Assembly (NCBI GenBank): GCA_025757685.1
Contig: CP107220.1
Coordinates: 1,571,501-1,635,500, forward strand
Source: Oscillospiraceae bacterium
GTDB taxonomy: Bacteria; Bacillota; Clostridia; Oscillospirales; Acutalibacteraceae
Length of the DNA stretch: 64,000 bases
Direction: 5' to 3'
Below are positions 1 through 8,700 of this stretch, piece by piece (positions within the stretch are counted from its first letter, which is position 1; each line of letters starts with the position of its first letter). The notes below the pieces were generated by a model. It saw only the letters and a program-made list of their open reading frames with translations. It made no database searches and had not been told where the DNA came from. Position numbers and translations under genes: made by a program.

Positions 1-1433
1 TTGTCCTTGTATTTCAGCTCGCCGGAGAAATGCACATGGGTCAGATCGTCCTGCTCGTTCTTCTCCTCGCTGATCTTGTAATTCACCAGGCGGTAGGGGC
101 CGCACACATTGCGATACTCCTGCTGGAACAGGTCAAAGACCTCCTCCGCTTTCAGTTCCTTACCCTTCTCGTCGCAGGCTTTTTGTACCACGGCGCTAAA
201 CTCCGGGTGCATGGACTTAGGCATCTTGATGCCATAGTTGTTGGCCAAAATAAAGGCAGTGCCGCCCTTGCCGGACTGAGAATTGATCCGAATGATGGGC
301 TCATACTCTCGGCCCACATCTGCCGGGTCGATAGGCAGGTACGGGATCTCCCAATAAGGGGTGCCGCTTTCTTCCATATAGATCTTGCCCTTGTTGATGG
401 CATCCTGATGAGAGCCGGAGAATGCGGTAAACACCAACTCGCCGGCATAAGGCTGGCGGGGCGGCACCTGCATCTTGGTGCAGCGCTCATACACTTCCTT
501 GATTGCATTGATGTTGTGGAAATCCAGCTTAGGATCTACCCCCTGGGTCCACATATTCAGCGCCAGGGTCACCACATCCACATTGCCGGTACGCTCACCG
601 TTGCCAAACAGGGTGCCTTCCACACGATCGGCGCCGGCCATCAGCGCCAGCTCCGTAGCAGCCACGCCCTCGCCCCGGTCATTGTGGGGGTGCAGGGAGA
701 TAATGGCCGCGTCCCGGTTGGGTAGGTGACGGCAGAAATACTCGATCTGGTCTGCATAACCGTTGGGAGAGGAGCCCTCCACAGTGGAGGGCAGGTTCAG
801 GATAATGGGGTTCTCCTTGGTAATATGCAGCTCCTCCATCACCCGGCGGCAGATCTCTACCGCATTGTCCATCTCCGTACCGGTAAAGGACTCCGGCGAA
901 TACTCAAAGCGAATGTTCATCTCCGGGTGGCGCTTTTTCTCCTCCTCGGTGAGTTCATAGATCAAGCGGGCGCCGTCCACAGCGATCTGAATCACGCCGT
1001 CCATATCCGTCTTAAATACCACCTTGCGCTGCAAAGTGGAAGTGGAATTGTAAAAATGCACGATCACATTCTTGGCGCCGTCAATGGCCTCAAAGGTCTT
1101 TTTGATCAGGTGAGGGCGCGCCTGCACCAGCACCTGAATGGTCACATCGTCCGGGATATAATGGCCGTCGATCAGGGTACGCAGGATCTCATACTCCGTC
1201 TCGCTGGCAGAGGGAAAGCCCACCTCGATCTCCTTAAACCCAACTTCAATCAGGGTCTTAAAATATTCCAGCTTTTCCTCCAAATTCATCGGGTCCACCA
1301 GCGCCTGGTTGCCGTCACGCAGATCTACCGAGCACCAAATGGGCGCATGGTCGATTACATGGTTGGGCCACTGGCGGTCCGGCAAATCAATGGGGGTAAA
1401 GGGCTTATACTTCTTGTAGCCTTGGTTCATCAT
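1..1433 (-). CDS. leuA: 2-isopropylmalate synthase, 3' end outside window
   Basis: Condenses acetyl-CoA with 2-oxoisovalerate, the first committed step of leucine synthesis, in the cytosol. About 477 codons are visible and no stop is reached, so the C-terminal regulatory domain is cut by the window edge. The DRE-TIM barrel is clear: the metal/substrate motif VDLRDGNQ lies near residue 37 and the HPHND motif in the middle. The N-terminus (MMNQGYKKYKPF) and general sequence match the longer fungal/actinobacterial-type LeuA rather than the short enteric type. The start is the first of two adjacent ATGs, behind AAAGGAG. It is transcribed through a T-box leader, so expression should rise when tRNA-Leu is uncharged. 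Confidence 0.93.
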   Translation of the reverse strand, partial: MMNQGYKKYKPFTPIDLPDRQWPNHVIDHAPIWCSVDLRDGNQALVDPMNLEEKLEYFKTLIEVGFKEIEVGFPSASETEYEILRTLIDGHYIPDDVTIQVLVQARPHLIKKTFEAIDGAKNVIVHFYNSTSTLQRKVVFKTDMDGVIQIAVDGARLIYELTEEEKKRHPEMNIRFEYSPESFTGTEMDNAVEICRRVMEELHITKENPIILNLPSTVEGSSPNGYADQIEYFCRHLPNRDAAIISLHPHNDRGEGVAATELALMAGADRVEGTLFGNGERTGNVDVVTLALNMWTQGVDPKLDFHNINAIKEVYERCTKMQVPPRQPYAGELVFTAFSGSHQDAINKGKIYMEESGTPYWEIPYLPIDPADVGREYEPIIRINSQSGKGGTAFILANNYGIKMPKSMHPEFSAVVQKACDEKGKELKAEEVFDLFQQEYRNVCGPYRLVNYKISEEKNEQDDLTHVHFSGELKYKD

Positions 1434-1454
1434 CACAGTTTCTCCTTTCTCTGT

Positions 1455-1740
1455 TGGGGAGGCACAAACAAAAACTGCGCCCCCAATGGATAGGGACGCA
1501 GTATCTATGCGTGGTACCACCCTACTTCAGCAGAAAAAATCTGCCCTTTGGCATCAAGCAATGCCTCAACCGATAACGAGGTTAAACGGCTCTTCCTATT
1601 GATTTCTATTCAGAAGAGCAACTCCGCAGAGAGCTATGCACCTATGTTCCCTGTGCGGCTTGCACCGTCCGCCGCCTCTCTGTGCAGGAAAACGCAGGTC
1701 TTTTTCTGCTTCACAGTCTTTTGTGGGTACTGTATATTCA
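1455..1740 (-). promoter_or_regulatory. T-box leader (tRNA-sensing attenuator) of leuA
   Basis: On the minus strand the canonical T-box sequence AGGGTGGTACCACG lies at about 1509-1523. It is followed at once by a terminator hairpin with a U-run (1466-1502). Upstream are the expected stem I elements: an AGAGAG strand, GGTGCAAGC and GGGAAC segments, and the complementary CTCTCT strand followed by GAGT. The specifier codon could not be fixed by eye. CTC within GCTCTCTGCGGAG is the natural Leu candidate, consistent with leuA downstream. The leader runs about 280 nt from a strong promoter to the leuA ribosome site and fills the gene-free stretch 1434-1784. Confidence 0.93.
1466..1502 (-). terminator. 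T-box intrinsic terminator
   Basis: Read on the minus strand, ACTGCGTCCC and GGGGGCGCAGT form a stem followed by TTTTTG. It overlaps the 3' side of the T-box sequence, so terminator and antiterminator are mutually exclusive. Confidence 0.85.
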
Positions 1741-1748
1741 GTAAGATT

Positions 1749-1776
1749 ATTATAACACGCGCGCCGATTTTGTCAA
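1749..1776 (-). promoter_or_regulatory. promoter of leuA leader
   Basis: TTGACA (1771-1776) and TATAAT (1749-1754) on the minus strand, 16 nt apart; both boxes are perfect consensus. It directly precedes the T-box leader. Confidence 0.85.
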
Positions 1777-1784
1777 CCCAAATT

Positions 1785-2426
1785 TTACAGTTTGGAGTAG
1801 CCGTAGCCGTTCATAATGGCGTCTACCGGCTGACCGGCCTTGCACATGGGGCAGTCCTTGGCGGCTGTATAAGAATAATTGGGCAGATCCTCCGGGGTAA
1901 ACAGAGTGTTGACCTCCAGCCCGCACAGTTCCTTGGCTGCGCTGAACACGGAGGAAATGCCAATCACATTGCCGCCGTAATACCGGGCGCTCTGTACCGC
2001 CCGCTCCACCGTGCGGCCGCTGGTGATACAGGAGATGAGCACCACCACATTCTTGCCCTGGATCATCCGGCGCAAATTGTCCCGAAAGATCATATTGCCC
2101 TGGGTGTCATACTCCGGACCCAACACATAAACCTGCAAGTCCGGGTTGGGCGCCAGCATACTGGGGCTTGCCAGTTCCTGAGCCATATAAGCGCCCAGCG
2201 CCTGGGTCTCATACAGGCACAGCACCGTGTCCACATCCATATTCCGCACGCTGTAATACTCGGCCAGCAGCTTGGCAGCCTCCACAGACACCACCCGATT
2301 ATGCTTAATGTCCGAGGTGCCCACATAGTAATTCAGGTGGGCGGAAGCGGTTACATAATGGCCGGGAATCGCGTGGATAAACACATCTTCATTTCTGTTA
2401 CAAGGTATTGTATAAATCTGGCTCAT
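1785..2426 (-). CDS. orotate phosphoribosyltransferase-like protein
   Basis: A 213-residue type I phosphoribosyltransferase fold, closest in look to orotate PRTases. Early strands (SAHLNYYVGTSDIK) and a Rossmann-like core are followed at about 127-139 by the position of the PRPP loop, VVVLISCITSGRT. Catalytic PRTases usually carry two acidic residues there (hhhhDDhhTTG); here they read S-C, so PRPP turnover is doubtful. The C-terminus holds a CPMC pair. The ATG at 2426 is preferred over an in-frame GTG six bases upstream because AAAGGA lies nine bases before the ATG. It is a single gene with its own promoter. It could be a true enzyme with relaxed chemistry or a ligand-sensing homologue. Confidence 0.7.
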   Translation of the reverse strand: MSQIYTIPCNRNEDVFIHAIPGHYVTASAHLNYYVGTSDIKHNRVVSVEAAKLLAEYYSVRNMDVDTVLCLYETQALGAYMAQELASPSMLAPNPDLQVYVLGPEYDTQGNMIFRDNLRRMIQGKNVVVLISCITSGRTVERAVQSARYYGGNVIGISSVFSAAKELCGLEVNTLFTPEDLPNYSYTAAKDCPMCKAGQPVDAIMNGYGYSKL

Positions 2427-2449
2427 TGGCACACATCCTTTCTATCCTT

Positions 2450-2478
2450 ATTGTATCTGATTTTGCTCCGCCTTGCAA
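2450..2478 (-). promoter_or_regulatory. promoter of PRTase-like gene
   Basis: TTGCAA (2473-2478) and TACAAT (2450-2455) on the minus strand with a 17-nt spacer. Confidence 0.75.
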
Positions 2479-2531
2479 TAAAAAAAATTAAAATCCGGGG
2501 AAGATTACACTACAAAAGGTCAAATTGGTGG

Positions 2532-2567
2532 CAAAAATAAAACAAACGGCAAGGACTCCCTTGCCGT
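2532..2567 (-). terminator. terminator of methyltransferase gene
   Basis: Perfect 9-bp stem ACGGCAAGG/CCTTGCCGT, with TTTGTTTTATTTTT following on the minus strand. It lies just after the 2594 gene end. Confidence 0.9.
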
Positions 2568-2593
2568 TTTGTGTGATTTTGATAAATTTGATC

Positions 2594-3706
2594 TTACCAA
2601 ACCTGCCGGGCGACGGTGCGCACCAGGTTCAGCTTGGCCCACTGCTCATCATCCGTCAGCTTGTTGCCGATCTCGCAAGAGGCAAAGCCGCACTGGGGGC
2701 TTAGGCACAAGTTTTCCAGGGGCACCAGCTCTGCTGCCTGGGCGATCCGCGCTTTTACCGCCTCCGGATCCTCCAGCACCGGGGACTTGGTGGTCACCAG
2801 GCCCAGCACCACTTTTTTGCCCGGGGCAACAAACTGCAGCGGTGCAAAATCGCCGGAACGGGCGTCATCAAACTCCAGATAAAAGCCGTCCACATGCGCC
2901 TTGGCAAACAGAATGGGTGCAATAGGCGCATAGCCGCCGGAGCTGGCCCAGGTGGAGTGATAATTGCCCCGGCACACATGGGTGGTCACCACCAGGTCCG
3001 CCGGCTTGCCCTCCAGGGCAGCATTGTTTAGTTGCAGGTACTTCTCTGCCTGGTCCTCCAGCTTAGCGCCGGTACTTGCCAGGAACTGCTGATACCCGGC
3101 GTCGCAGAACATACCCCAGGTGCAGTCGTCCAACTGCACATTGCGGCAACCGGCGGCATACAGATCGGCGATCACCTGGCGATACGCGGCGGCAATATCG
3201 GAAAGCAGTGCGTCATCGTCCGGATAAACCGCGCGGGTGGCCTTGCCGTTATCCTCCCGGAACAGCTCTGCATACAGCTGCGCCGGTGCGGGAATGGTCT
3301 GGCGGGCAACGGTGTTGTCATCTTCAAACTGCTTTACAAATTTAAAATGCTCCACAAAGGGGTGATTCTCGCCGCTGATCTTGCCCACCACCTGCACAGA
3401 GCCGGGGGTGGTCTCCTCCCCGTGGAAAATATAGCCGTGGTCCAGGGTGATCTCCTGCAGTCCTTGCAATCCCCACATAAAGTCCAGGTGCCAATAGCTG
3501 CGACGGAACTCGCCGTCGGTAATGGTGTGATACCCGGCGGCTTTTTGGTGAGAGATCAGCTTGCGGATCTCCCGGTCCTCCACTTCTTTCAGCCCGGCAG
3601 CGTCCAGCTCACCGGCGGCGAAAGCGGCGCGGGCGGCCTTAATGGGCGCCGGGCGCAAAAAGCTGCCTACAAAATCATAGCGAAAAGGTGCGTTCTTGCT
3701 GTACAT
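2594..3706 (-). CDS. cobalamin-independent methionine synthase C-terminal-like methyltransferase (YxjG/YxjH type)
   Basis: A 370-residue stand-alone homologue of the catalytic half of MetE, like Bacillus YxjG/YxjH. The zinc site is readable: an H-x-C pair in TTHVCRGN and a distal Cys in SPQCGFAS. The substrate-barrel motif DGEFRR lies near residue 64. Such proteins transfer a methyl group to homocysteine or a related thiol; the donor for this clade is not settled. A LysR regulator gene ends about 95 bp upstream on the same strand, the typical arrangement for control of sulfur/methionine genes. A promoter lies between the two genes and a strong terminator follows. Confidence 0.85.
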   Translation of the reverse strand: MYSKNAPFRYDFVGSFLRPAPIKAARAAFAAGELDAAGLKEVEDREIRKLISHQKAAGYHTITDGEFRRSYWHLDFMWGLQGLQEITLDHGYIFHGEETTPGSVQVVGKISGENHPFVEHFKFVKQFEDDNTVARQTIPAPAQLYAELFREDNGKATRAVYPDDDALLSDIAAAYRQVIADLYAAGCRNVQLDDCTWGMFCDAGYQQFLASTGAKLEDQAEKYLQLNNAALEGKPADLVVTTHVCRGNYHSTWASSGGYAPIAPILFAKAHVDGFYLEFDDARSGDFAPLQFVAPGKKVVLGLVTTKSPVLEDPEAVKARIAQAAELVPLENLCLSPQCGFASCEIGNKLTDDEQWAKLNLVRTVARQVW

Positions 3707-3742
3707 ATTTTTGTCCTCCGTTTGGTTGTTGTCGTTGCTTAT

Positions 3743-3771
3743 AGTATAACGGAGGTTTTCGCTATTGTAAA
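3743..3771 (-). promoter_or_regulatory. promoter of methyltransferase gene
   Basis: TTTACA (3766-3771) and TATACT (3743-3748) on the minus strand with 17 nt between. This is a plausible target region for the adjacent LysR regulator. Confidence 0.75.
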
Positions 3772-3800
3772 ATACGGATATTCAGTTGTTTGCCATAGCT

Positions 3801-4706
3801 TCAGTCTATGGGCACATACTGCTTCAAATTTTCAATATACGCCCGGCACAGGCTGCCCGGCTGCACGCCGGCCGGCAAAACATAGCCGATCTCCATGGGC
3901 GCCACGCCGGTGAGGGGCACGGCTACAATATTCTCGCCGTTCAGCTTGCTGTCGATCACGCCGCTGCACACGGTGTAGCCCTGCAAGCCGATCAGCAAAT
4001 TAAACAGGGTGGCGCGGTCCCGCACCCGGATATTTTTGCTGCGCACTGCCGGGCTGAAGATCTCTTCCGAAAAATAAAAGGAATTGTGGTCCCCCTGCTC
4101 AAAGGACAAATAAGGATACTCCGCCAAATCGTCAAAAGACACTGACCGGGCACCGGAGAGCGGGTGATCGCTGCTGAGAAACACATGCGCGTGGGCGGTA
4201 AACAGGGGCGTAAAATCCAAATCGGCTCCCCGCAGCAGCTTTTGCAGCGCCGTGCGATTAAAGTCATTGAGATACAACAGGCCGATCTCGCTTTTGCGCT
4301 GTGCCACATCCTCAATGATCTCATAGGTTTGCGTCTCTCGCAAAGAGAAGTCGTAGCGGTCGCCGCCCCGCTCCCGGATCAGGTCCACAAAGGCGTTCAC
4401 CGCAAAGGAATAGTGCTGGGTAGACACACAAAAGGCCTGCTTGCGCACCGGGTCGCCCTTGTAGCGGCTTTCCAGCAGCGCCGTCTGCTCCAAAATTTGG
4501 CGAGCGTAAGACAGGAACACCTCGCCTTCTTTGGTCACGACCACGCCCTTATTGGTGCGGTGGAACAGGGTCAGGTGCATTTCGCTCTCCAACTCCTGAA
4601 TGGCGGCACTCAGGCTGGGCTGGGCCACAAACAGCGCCTTGGCCGCCCCGCTGACGGTACCGCACTCCGCCACCTTGACCACATATTCCAGTTGTTTTAA
4701 TGTCAT
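3801..4706 (-). CDS. LysR-family transcriptional regulator
   Basis: A 301-residue LysR regulator. The N-terminal winged helix (about 1-60) has the family pattern LKQLEYVV...GTVSGAAKALFVAQPSLS...LE, followed by the two-lobed effector-binding region. A second ATG at 4706 is chosen over ATG 4712 because GGGGAG directly abuts the earlier one. It sits immediately upstream of, and in the same direction as, the methionine-synthase-like gene, which is its likely target. By analogy with Firmicute LysR regulators of sulfur amino-acid genes the effector may be a sulfur metabolite; that is inference. Confidence 0.88.
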   Translation of the reverse strand: MTLKQLEYVVKVAECGTVSGAAKALFVAQPSLSAAIQELESEMHLTLFHRTNKGVVVTKEGEVFLSYARQILEQTALLESRYKGDPVRKQAFCVSTQHYSFAVNAFVDLIRERGGDRYDFSLRETQTYEIIEDVAQRKSEIGLLYLNDFNRTALQKLLRGADLDFTPLFTAHAHVFLSSDHPLSGARSVSFDDLAEYPYLSFEQGDHNSFYFSEEIFSPAVRSKNIRVRDRATLFNLLIGLQGYTVCSGVIDSKLNGENIVAVPLTGVAPMEIGYVLPAGVQPGSLCRAYIENLKQYVPID

Positions 4707-4727
4707 AGCCATCTCCCCTTTGCCATT

Positions 4728-4757
4728 ATTATACGCCATTCGGCACCCGGGTGTAAA
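4728..4757 (-). promoter_or_regulatory. promoter of lysR gene
   Basis: TTTACA (4752-4757) and perfect TATAAT (4728-4733) with an 18-nt spacer on the minus strand. Confidence 0.65.
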
Positions 4758-4825
4758 GGTTAAATCTATGGCAAAGCGATTCAATGTTCCCGGTTGCAGC
4801 AACCCTTCGTCGCTAACCATTTATA

Positions 4826-4860
4826 AAACGAAAAAGCGGCGGTGCAAGTGCACCGCCGCC
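4826..4860 (-). terminator. terminator of the pgk-tpiA-gpmI unit
   Basis: Eleven-bp stem GCGGCGGTGCA/TGCACCGCCGC followed by TTTTTCGTTTT on the minus strand, just past the gpmI stop. Confidence 0.92.
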
Positions 4861-4874
4861 AAAGGGACTTAAAA

Positions 4875-6404
4875 TTACTCTACGATAGAGGTACCGGTCA
4901 TTTCTGCCGGCTGGAGCAGACCCATCACCTTGAGCATGGTGGGAGCAATGTCGCACAGCTTGCCGCCCTCACGCAGGGTGCAGGGGTAGTTCACCACGAT
5001 AAAGGGCACCGGGTTGGTGGTGTGGGCCGTGAACGGCTCGTCGTTCTCGTCCAGCATCTTGTCTGCATTGCCGTGATCGGCAGTGACAAACAGCACGCCG
5101 TCCATATCCTTGACCGCCTGAACCAAGCTGCCAACGCAGGCGTCCACCGTCTCCACAGCCTTAACGGCGGCGGGGATAATGCCGGTGTGACCCACCATAT
5201 CACAGTTGGCGAAGTTGACAATCACCACATCGTACTTGCCGCTGCGCACGGCCTCGTTCAGCTTTTCAGACACCTGGGGTGCGCTCATCTCCGGCATCAG
5301 GTCAAAGGTTGAGATCTTGGGAGAGGGCACCAAAATGCGATCCTCGCCCGGATACGGCTCCTCTGCACCGCCGTTGAAGAAGAAGGTCACATGGGCATAC
5401 TTCTGGGTCTCGGCGATTCGCAGCTGGGTCTTGCCCTGCTTGGACAGGTACTCGCCAAAGGTGTTCTCCAGGCTCTCCGGACCAAAGGCCACATGCACGC
5501 AAGGCATCTCCGCATCATACTGGGTCATGCACACAAAATAGGGGTTCAAGGCGCCACCCTTGCGGTCAAAGCCGGTGAATGCCGGATCCACAAAGGCGCG
5601 GGTAATCTCCCGGGCACGGTCCGGCCGGAAGTTAAAGAAGATCACGCTTTCGCCGCTGTGCACACGGCCCTCGTTGCCAACAACGGTGGGCAGCACAAAC
5701 TCATCGGTCAGGTGCTTTCCGTCCTCGTCCACCGTCTCATAAGACGCACGCACGGCCGCCACCGCGTCCGTAGCCTGCACGCCCTCGCCGTACACCATAG
5801 CGGCATAGGCTTTCTCCACACGGTCCCAAATATTATCACGGTCCATGGCGTAGAAACGACCCATCACAGAGGCGATCTTACCAACGCCCAGTTCGTTCAT
5901 CTTGGCCTGGAGCTGTTCCAAATCCTCCGCTGCAGAAGCGGGGGGCACATCACGGCCGTCCAGAAAAGCGTGCACATACACCTTGGAAACGCCCTGTTCC
6001 TTGGCCATCTCCAGCAGATTGTACAGATGGGTTATATGGCTGTGTACGCCACCGGGAGACACAAGGCCCATCAGGTGCAGGGCCTTGTCCTTGGCATTCT
6101 CCATGGCGCCAACCAGCGCCGCATTCTTATAGGCCTCGCCGTCGGCAAACGCCTTGGAAATGCGGGTCAAATCCTGGTACACCACGCGGCCGGCGCCCAT
6201 ATTGGTGTGGCCCACCTCGCTGTTGCCCATCTGGCCGTCCGGCAGGCCCACATCCATACCGGAGGCGCCGATATAGGTATAAGGGCACTCGGCCATCAAC
6301 TTATCCAAATTGGGCTTCTTGGCCATGGCAATGGCATTGCCATGCTGGGACGGGTTCTTGCCGAAGCCGTCCATAATGCAAAGCACATAAGGTTTCTTAG
6401 ACAT
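4875..6404 (-). CDS. gpmI: 2,3-bisphosphoglycerate-independent phosphoglycerate mutase
   Basis: Interconverts 3- and 2-phosphoglycerate in glycolysis. The 509 residues match the family length. The alkaline-phosphatase-like metal sites are visible: MDGFG near D12, catalytic serine S62 in MGNSEVGH, FLDGRD, RFYAMDRD, NFRPDRAREIT, NCDMVGHTG and TADHGNAD. It is the last gene of a glycolytic unit after pgk and tpiA and is closed by a strong hairpin. GAAAGGAAG precedes the ATG. Confidence 0.97.
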   Translation of the reverse strand: MSKKPYVLCIMDGFGKNPSQHGNAIAMAKKPNLDKLMAECPYTYIGASGMDVGLPDGQMGNSEVGHTNMGAGRVVYQDLTRISKAFADGEAYKNAALVGAMENAKDKALHLMGLVSPGGVHSHITHLYNLLEMAKEQGVSKVYVHAFLDGRDVPPASAAEDLEQLQAKMNELGVGKIASVMGRFYAMDRDNIWDRVEKAYAAMVYGEGVQATDAVAAVRASYETVDEDGKHLTDEFVLPTVVGNEGRVHSGESVIFFNFRPDRAREITRAFVDPAFTGFDRKGGALNPYFVCMTQYDAEMPCVHVAFGPESLENTFGEYLSKQGKTQLRIAETQKYAHVTFFFNGGAEEPYPGEDRILVPSPKISTFDLMPEMSAPQVSEKLNEAVRSGKYDVVIVNFANCDMVGHTGIIPAAVKAVETVDACVGSLVQAVKDMDGVLFVTADHGNADKMLDENDEPFTAHTTNPVPFIVVNYPCTLREGGKLCDIAPTMLKVMGLLQPAEMTGTSIVE

Positions 6405-6487
6405 AGTAATAACTTCCTTTCACGGATAAAGTGACAAAGCAAGAGGGAGCAGCGACCGTCGCCGCAACTCCCCCCAGCCATTGATTT

Positions 6488-7255
6488 TTATTTAGAAGCA
6501 GCCTTCACGATCACGGAGAAGTCCTTGGCCTTCAAAGAAGCGCCGCCGATCAGTCCGCCGTCTACATGCTCCTTCGCCAGCAGCTCCTCTGCGTTGCCGG
6601 CATTCATAGAACCGCCGTACTGCACCACAAAAGCATCTGCAGCAGCCTGGCCGTACAGCTGAGCGATAACGGAACGGATGTAACCGTTCACCTCATCAGC
6701 CTGATCCGCCGTAGCGGTCTTGCCAGTGCCGATGGCCCATACCGGCTCATACGCGATGATCACATTCTTCAGCTCTTCCGCGCTGACGCCCTGCAAAGCG
6801 ATCTTGGTCTGCATGCCGACCACCTCAAAGGTGACACCCTGCTCGCGCTCCTCCAGCACCTCACCAACGCAAAGGATCACTTTCAGCCCATTGTCCAGGG
6901 CAGCGCGCACACGCTTGTTCACGGTCTCGTTGGTCTCGCCAAAATACTGGCGGCGCTCACTGTGGCCGATGATCACATAGGGCACGCCCATGGCCTTCAG
7001 CATGGGAGCGGACACCTCAGCAGTGAAAGCACCTTTCTCTGCCCAGTGGCAGTTCTCAGCGCCCACCTGAATGTTGGAGCCTTTGGTGGCGTCCAGGGCA
7101 GCCTGCAGATCCACAAAGGGTGCACAGATGATTACATCGCAATCCGCGTCTGCCACCAGGGGTTTCATCTCCTCCAGCAGAGCAGTGGTCTCTGCGGGGG
7201 TGTTGTTCATTTTCCAGTTGCCGGCAATGACGGCCTTACGAAGTGCTTTGTTCAT
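6488..7255 (-). CDS. tpiA: triosephosphate isomerase
   Basis: Interconverts dihydroxyacetone phosphate and glyceraldehyde 3-phosphate. It has 255 residues with the complete catalytic set: K15 in GNWKMN, H98 in IIGHSERR and E170 in AYEPVWAIGTG. It lies between pgk (40 bp upstream) and gpmI (83 bp downstream), so co-transcription is likely. AGAGGTAAG precedes the ATG. Confidence 0.97.
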   Translation of the reverse strand: MNKALRKAVIAGNWKMNNTPAETTALLEEMKPLVADADCDVIICAPFVDLQAALDATKGSNIQVGAENCHWAEKGAFTAEVSAPMLKAMGVPYVIIGHSERRQYFGETNETVNKRVRAALDNGLKVILCVGEVLEEREQGVTFEVVGMQTKIALQGVSAEELKNVIIAYEPVWAIGTGKTATADQADEVNGYIRSVIAQLYGQAAADAFVVQYGGSMNAGNAEELLAKEHVDGGLIGGASLKAKDFSVIVKAASK

Positions 7256-7295
7256 AATTCACTTACCTCTTTTATAGAAAAAATAGATTTAGCAA

Positions 7296-8495
7296 TTAGT
7301 CCTTATCCTGCAATGCAGCGATACCGGGCAGCTCTTTGCCCTCCAGGAATTCCAAAGAAGCGCCGCCGCCGGTAGAAATGTGGCTCATCTGATCGGCAAA
7401 GCCCAGCTTGGTCACAGCAGCCACAGAATCGCCGCCGCCGATAATGGAGATGGCGCCGCTGTCTGCAATAGCCTTAGCCACAGCGATAGTGCCGCTGGCG
7501 AAATTGTCCCACTCGGACACACCCATGGGGCCGTTCCAAATCACAGTGCCTGCGCCGTCAATGGCGTCAGCAAACAGCTTCTCGGTCTTGGGACCGATGT
7601 CCAGGCCCATCCAGCCGTCCGGAATATCGTCGGACTTGCAAACCAAAACCTCGGTATCCTCTTTATACTCTTTGCCGCAGCGATTGTCTATGGGGATCAG
7701 GAACTTCACGCCCTTATCCTTGGCAGTCTGCATCATCTCGCCGGCCTTGTCCACCCAGTCAGCCTCCAGCAGAGAGGTGCCGATGTTGTGGCCCAGGTAC
7801 TTCATAAAGGTATAAGCCATACCGCCGCCGATGATGATGGTATCGCACTTGTCGATCAAATTAGAAATCACACCAATCTTGTCAGACACCTTAGCGCCGC
7901 CCAGAATGGCAACCAGCGGGCGCTTGGGATCTGCCAGTGCGCCGCCCATAAACCGGATCTCCTTTTGGATCAAATAACCGCAGGCAGCCGGCAGGTAAGA
8001 AGCCACACCGGTGGTGGAGCAATGGGCACGGTGTGCGGTGCCGAATGCGTCGTTCACAAACAGGTCTGCCAAAGAAGCCAGCTCCTTGGAGAAGTTCTCC
8101 TCGTTCTTGGTCTCCTCTGCACGGTAACGCACATTCTCCAGCAGCATCACCTGGCCGTCCTGCAAGTCGGCAGCCATCTTCTTAGCATTTTCACCGACCA
8201 CATTCTCGTCCTCAGCCAGCGGCACATCCACGCCCAGGTACTCGCTCAGGCGCTTAGCCACGGGAGCCAGGCTGAACTCAGGCTTATACTCGCCCTTGGG
8301 TCTGCCCAGGTGGGAGCACAAAATCACCTTGGCGCCCTGCTCCATCAGGTACTTAATGGTGGGCAGTGCAGCCACAATACGCTTGTCATTGGTGATCTCG
8401 CCGTCTTTCAGCGGAACATTAAAGTCGCAGCGTACCAGTACGCGCTTGCCTTTAACATCCAAATCTTCAACGGATTTTTTGTTCAGTGCGTTCAT
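7296..8495 (-). CDS. pgk: phosphoglycerate kinase
   Basis: Makes ATP from 1,3-bisphosphoglycerate. It has 399 residues, with the N-lobe motif VRCDFNVPL, the SHLGRPKG substrate loop and the C-lobe nucleotide motifs ILGGAKVSDKI and GGGDS. It is the first gene of pgk-tpiA-gpmI. GAAGGAG lies before the ATG and a strong promoter about 65 bp upstream. No gapA accompanies it in this window. Confidence 0.97.
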   Translation of the reverse strand: MNALNKKSVEDLDVKGKRVLVRCDFNVPLKDGEITNDKRIVAALPTIKYLMEQGAKVILCSHLGRPKGEYKPEFSLAPVAKRLSEYLGVDVPLAEDENVVGENAKKMAADLQDGQVMLLENVRYRAEETKNEENFSKELASLADLFVNDAFGTAHRAHCSTTGVASYLPAACGYLIQKEIRFMGGALADPKRPLVAILGGAKVSDKIGVISNLIDKCDTIIIGGGMAYTFMKYLGHNIGTSLLEADWVDKAGEMMQTAKDKGVKFLIPIDNRCGKEYKEDTEVLVCKSDDIPDGWMGLDIGPKTEKLFADAIDGAGTVIWNGPMGVSEWDNFASGTIAVAKAIADSGAISIIGGGDSVAAVTKLGFADQMSHISTGGGASLEFLEGKELPGIAALQDKD

Positions 8496-8558
8496 AAAAT
8501 AACAACTCCTTCAAGTTAATCTGTCTTCTTAGAAAAGTCTGATATTTTTACCGATACA

Positions 8559-8587
8559 ATTATAGCCGATTTGCCCCTATATTGCAA
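8559..8587 (-). promoter_or_regulatory. promoter of pgk-tpiA-gpmI
   Basis: TTGCAA (8582-8587) and perfect TATAAT (8559-8564) with 17 nt between, minus strand. Confidence 0.8.
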
Positions 8588-8594
8588 GAAAAAA

Positions 8595-8699
8595 TTGGTC
8601 TCTGTCTGCAGATTTGTTATATTATTCACAACTTGCCCGCCGCTATGCAAAATCTTGTGCAAGGTGCAACAGACCGGCGGAGAAAATCCGCCGGTTTTT
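8595..8699 (+). ncRNA. candidate small plus-strand RNA with its own terminator
   Basis: A plus-strand hairpin, ACCGGCGGA/TCCGCCGGT followed by TTTTTC (8673-8699), is a textbook intrinsic terminator, yet no plus-strand gene lies before it. Upstream, TTGGTC (8595-8600) and TATATT (8618-8623) are 17 nt apart, predicting a transcript of about 70 nt from near 8630. The -35 box is weak. The hairpin lacks a U-run on the minus strand, so it is a poor terminator for the minus-strand gene ending at 8701. Confidence 0.3.
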
Positions 8700-8700
8700 C

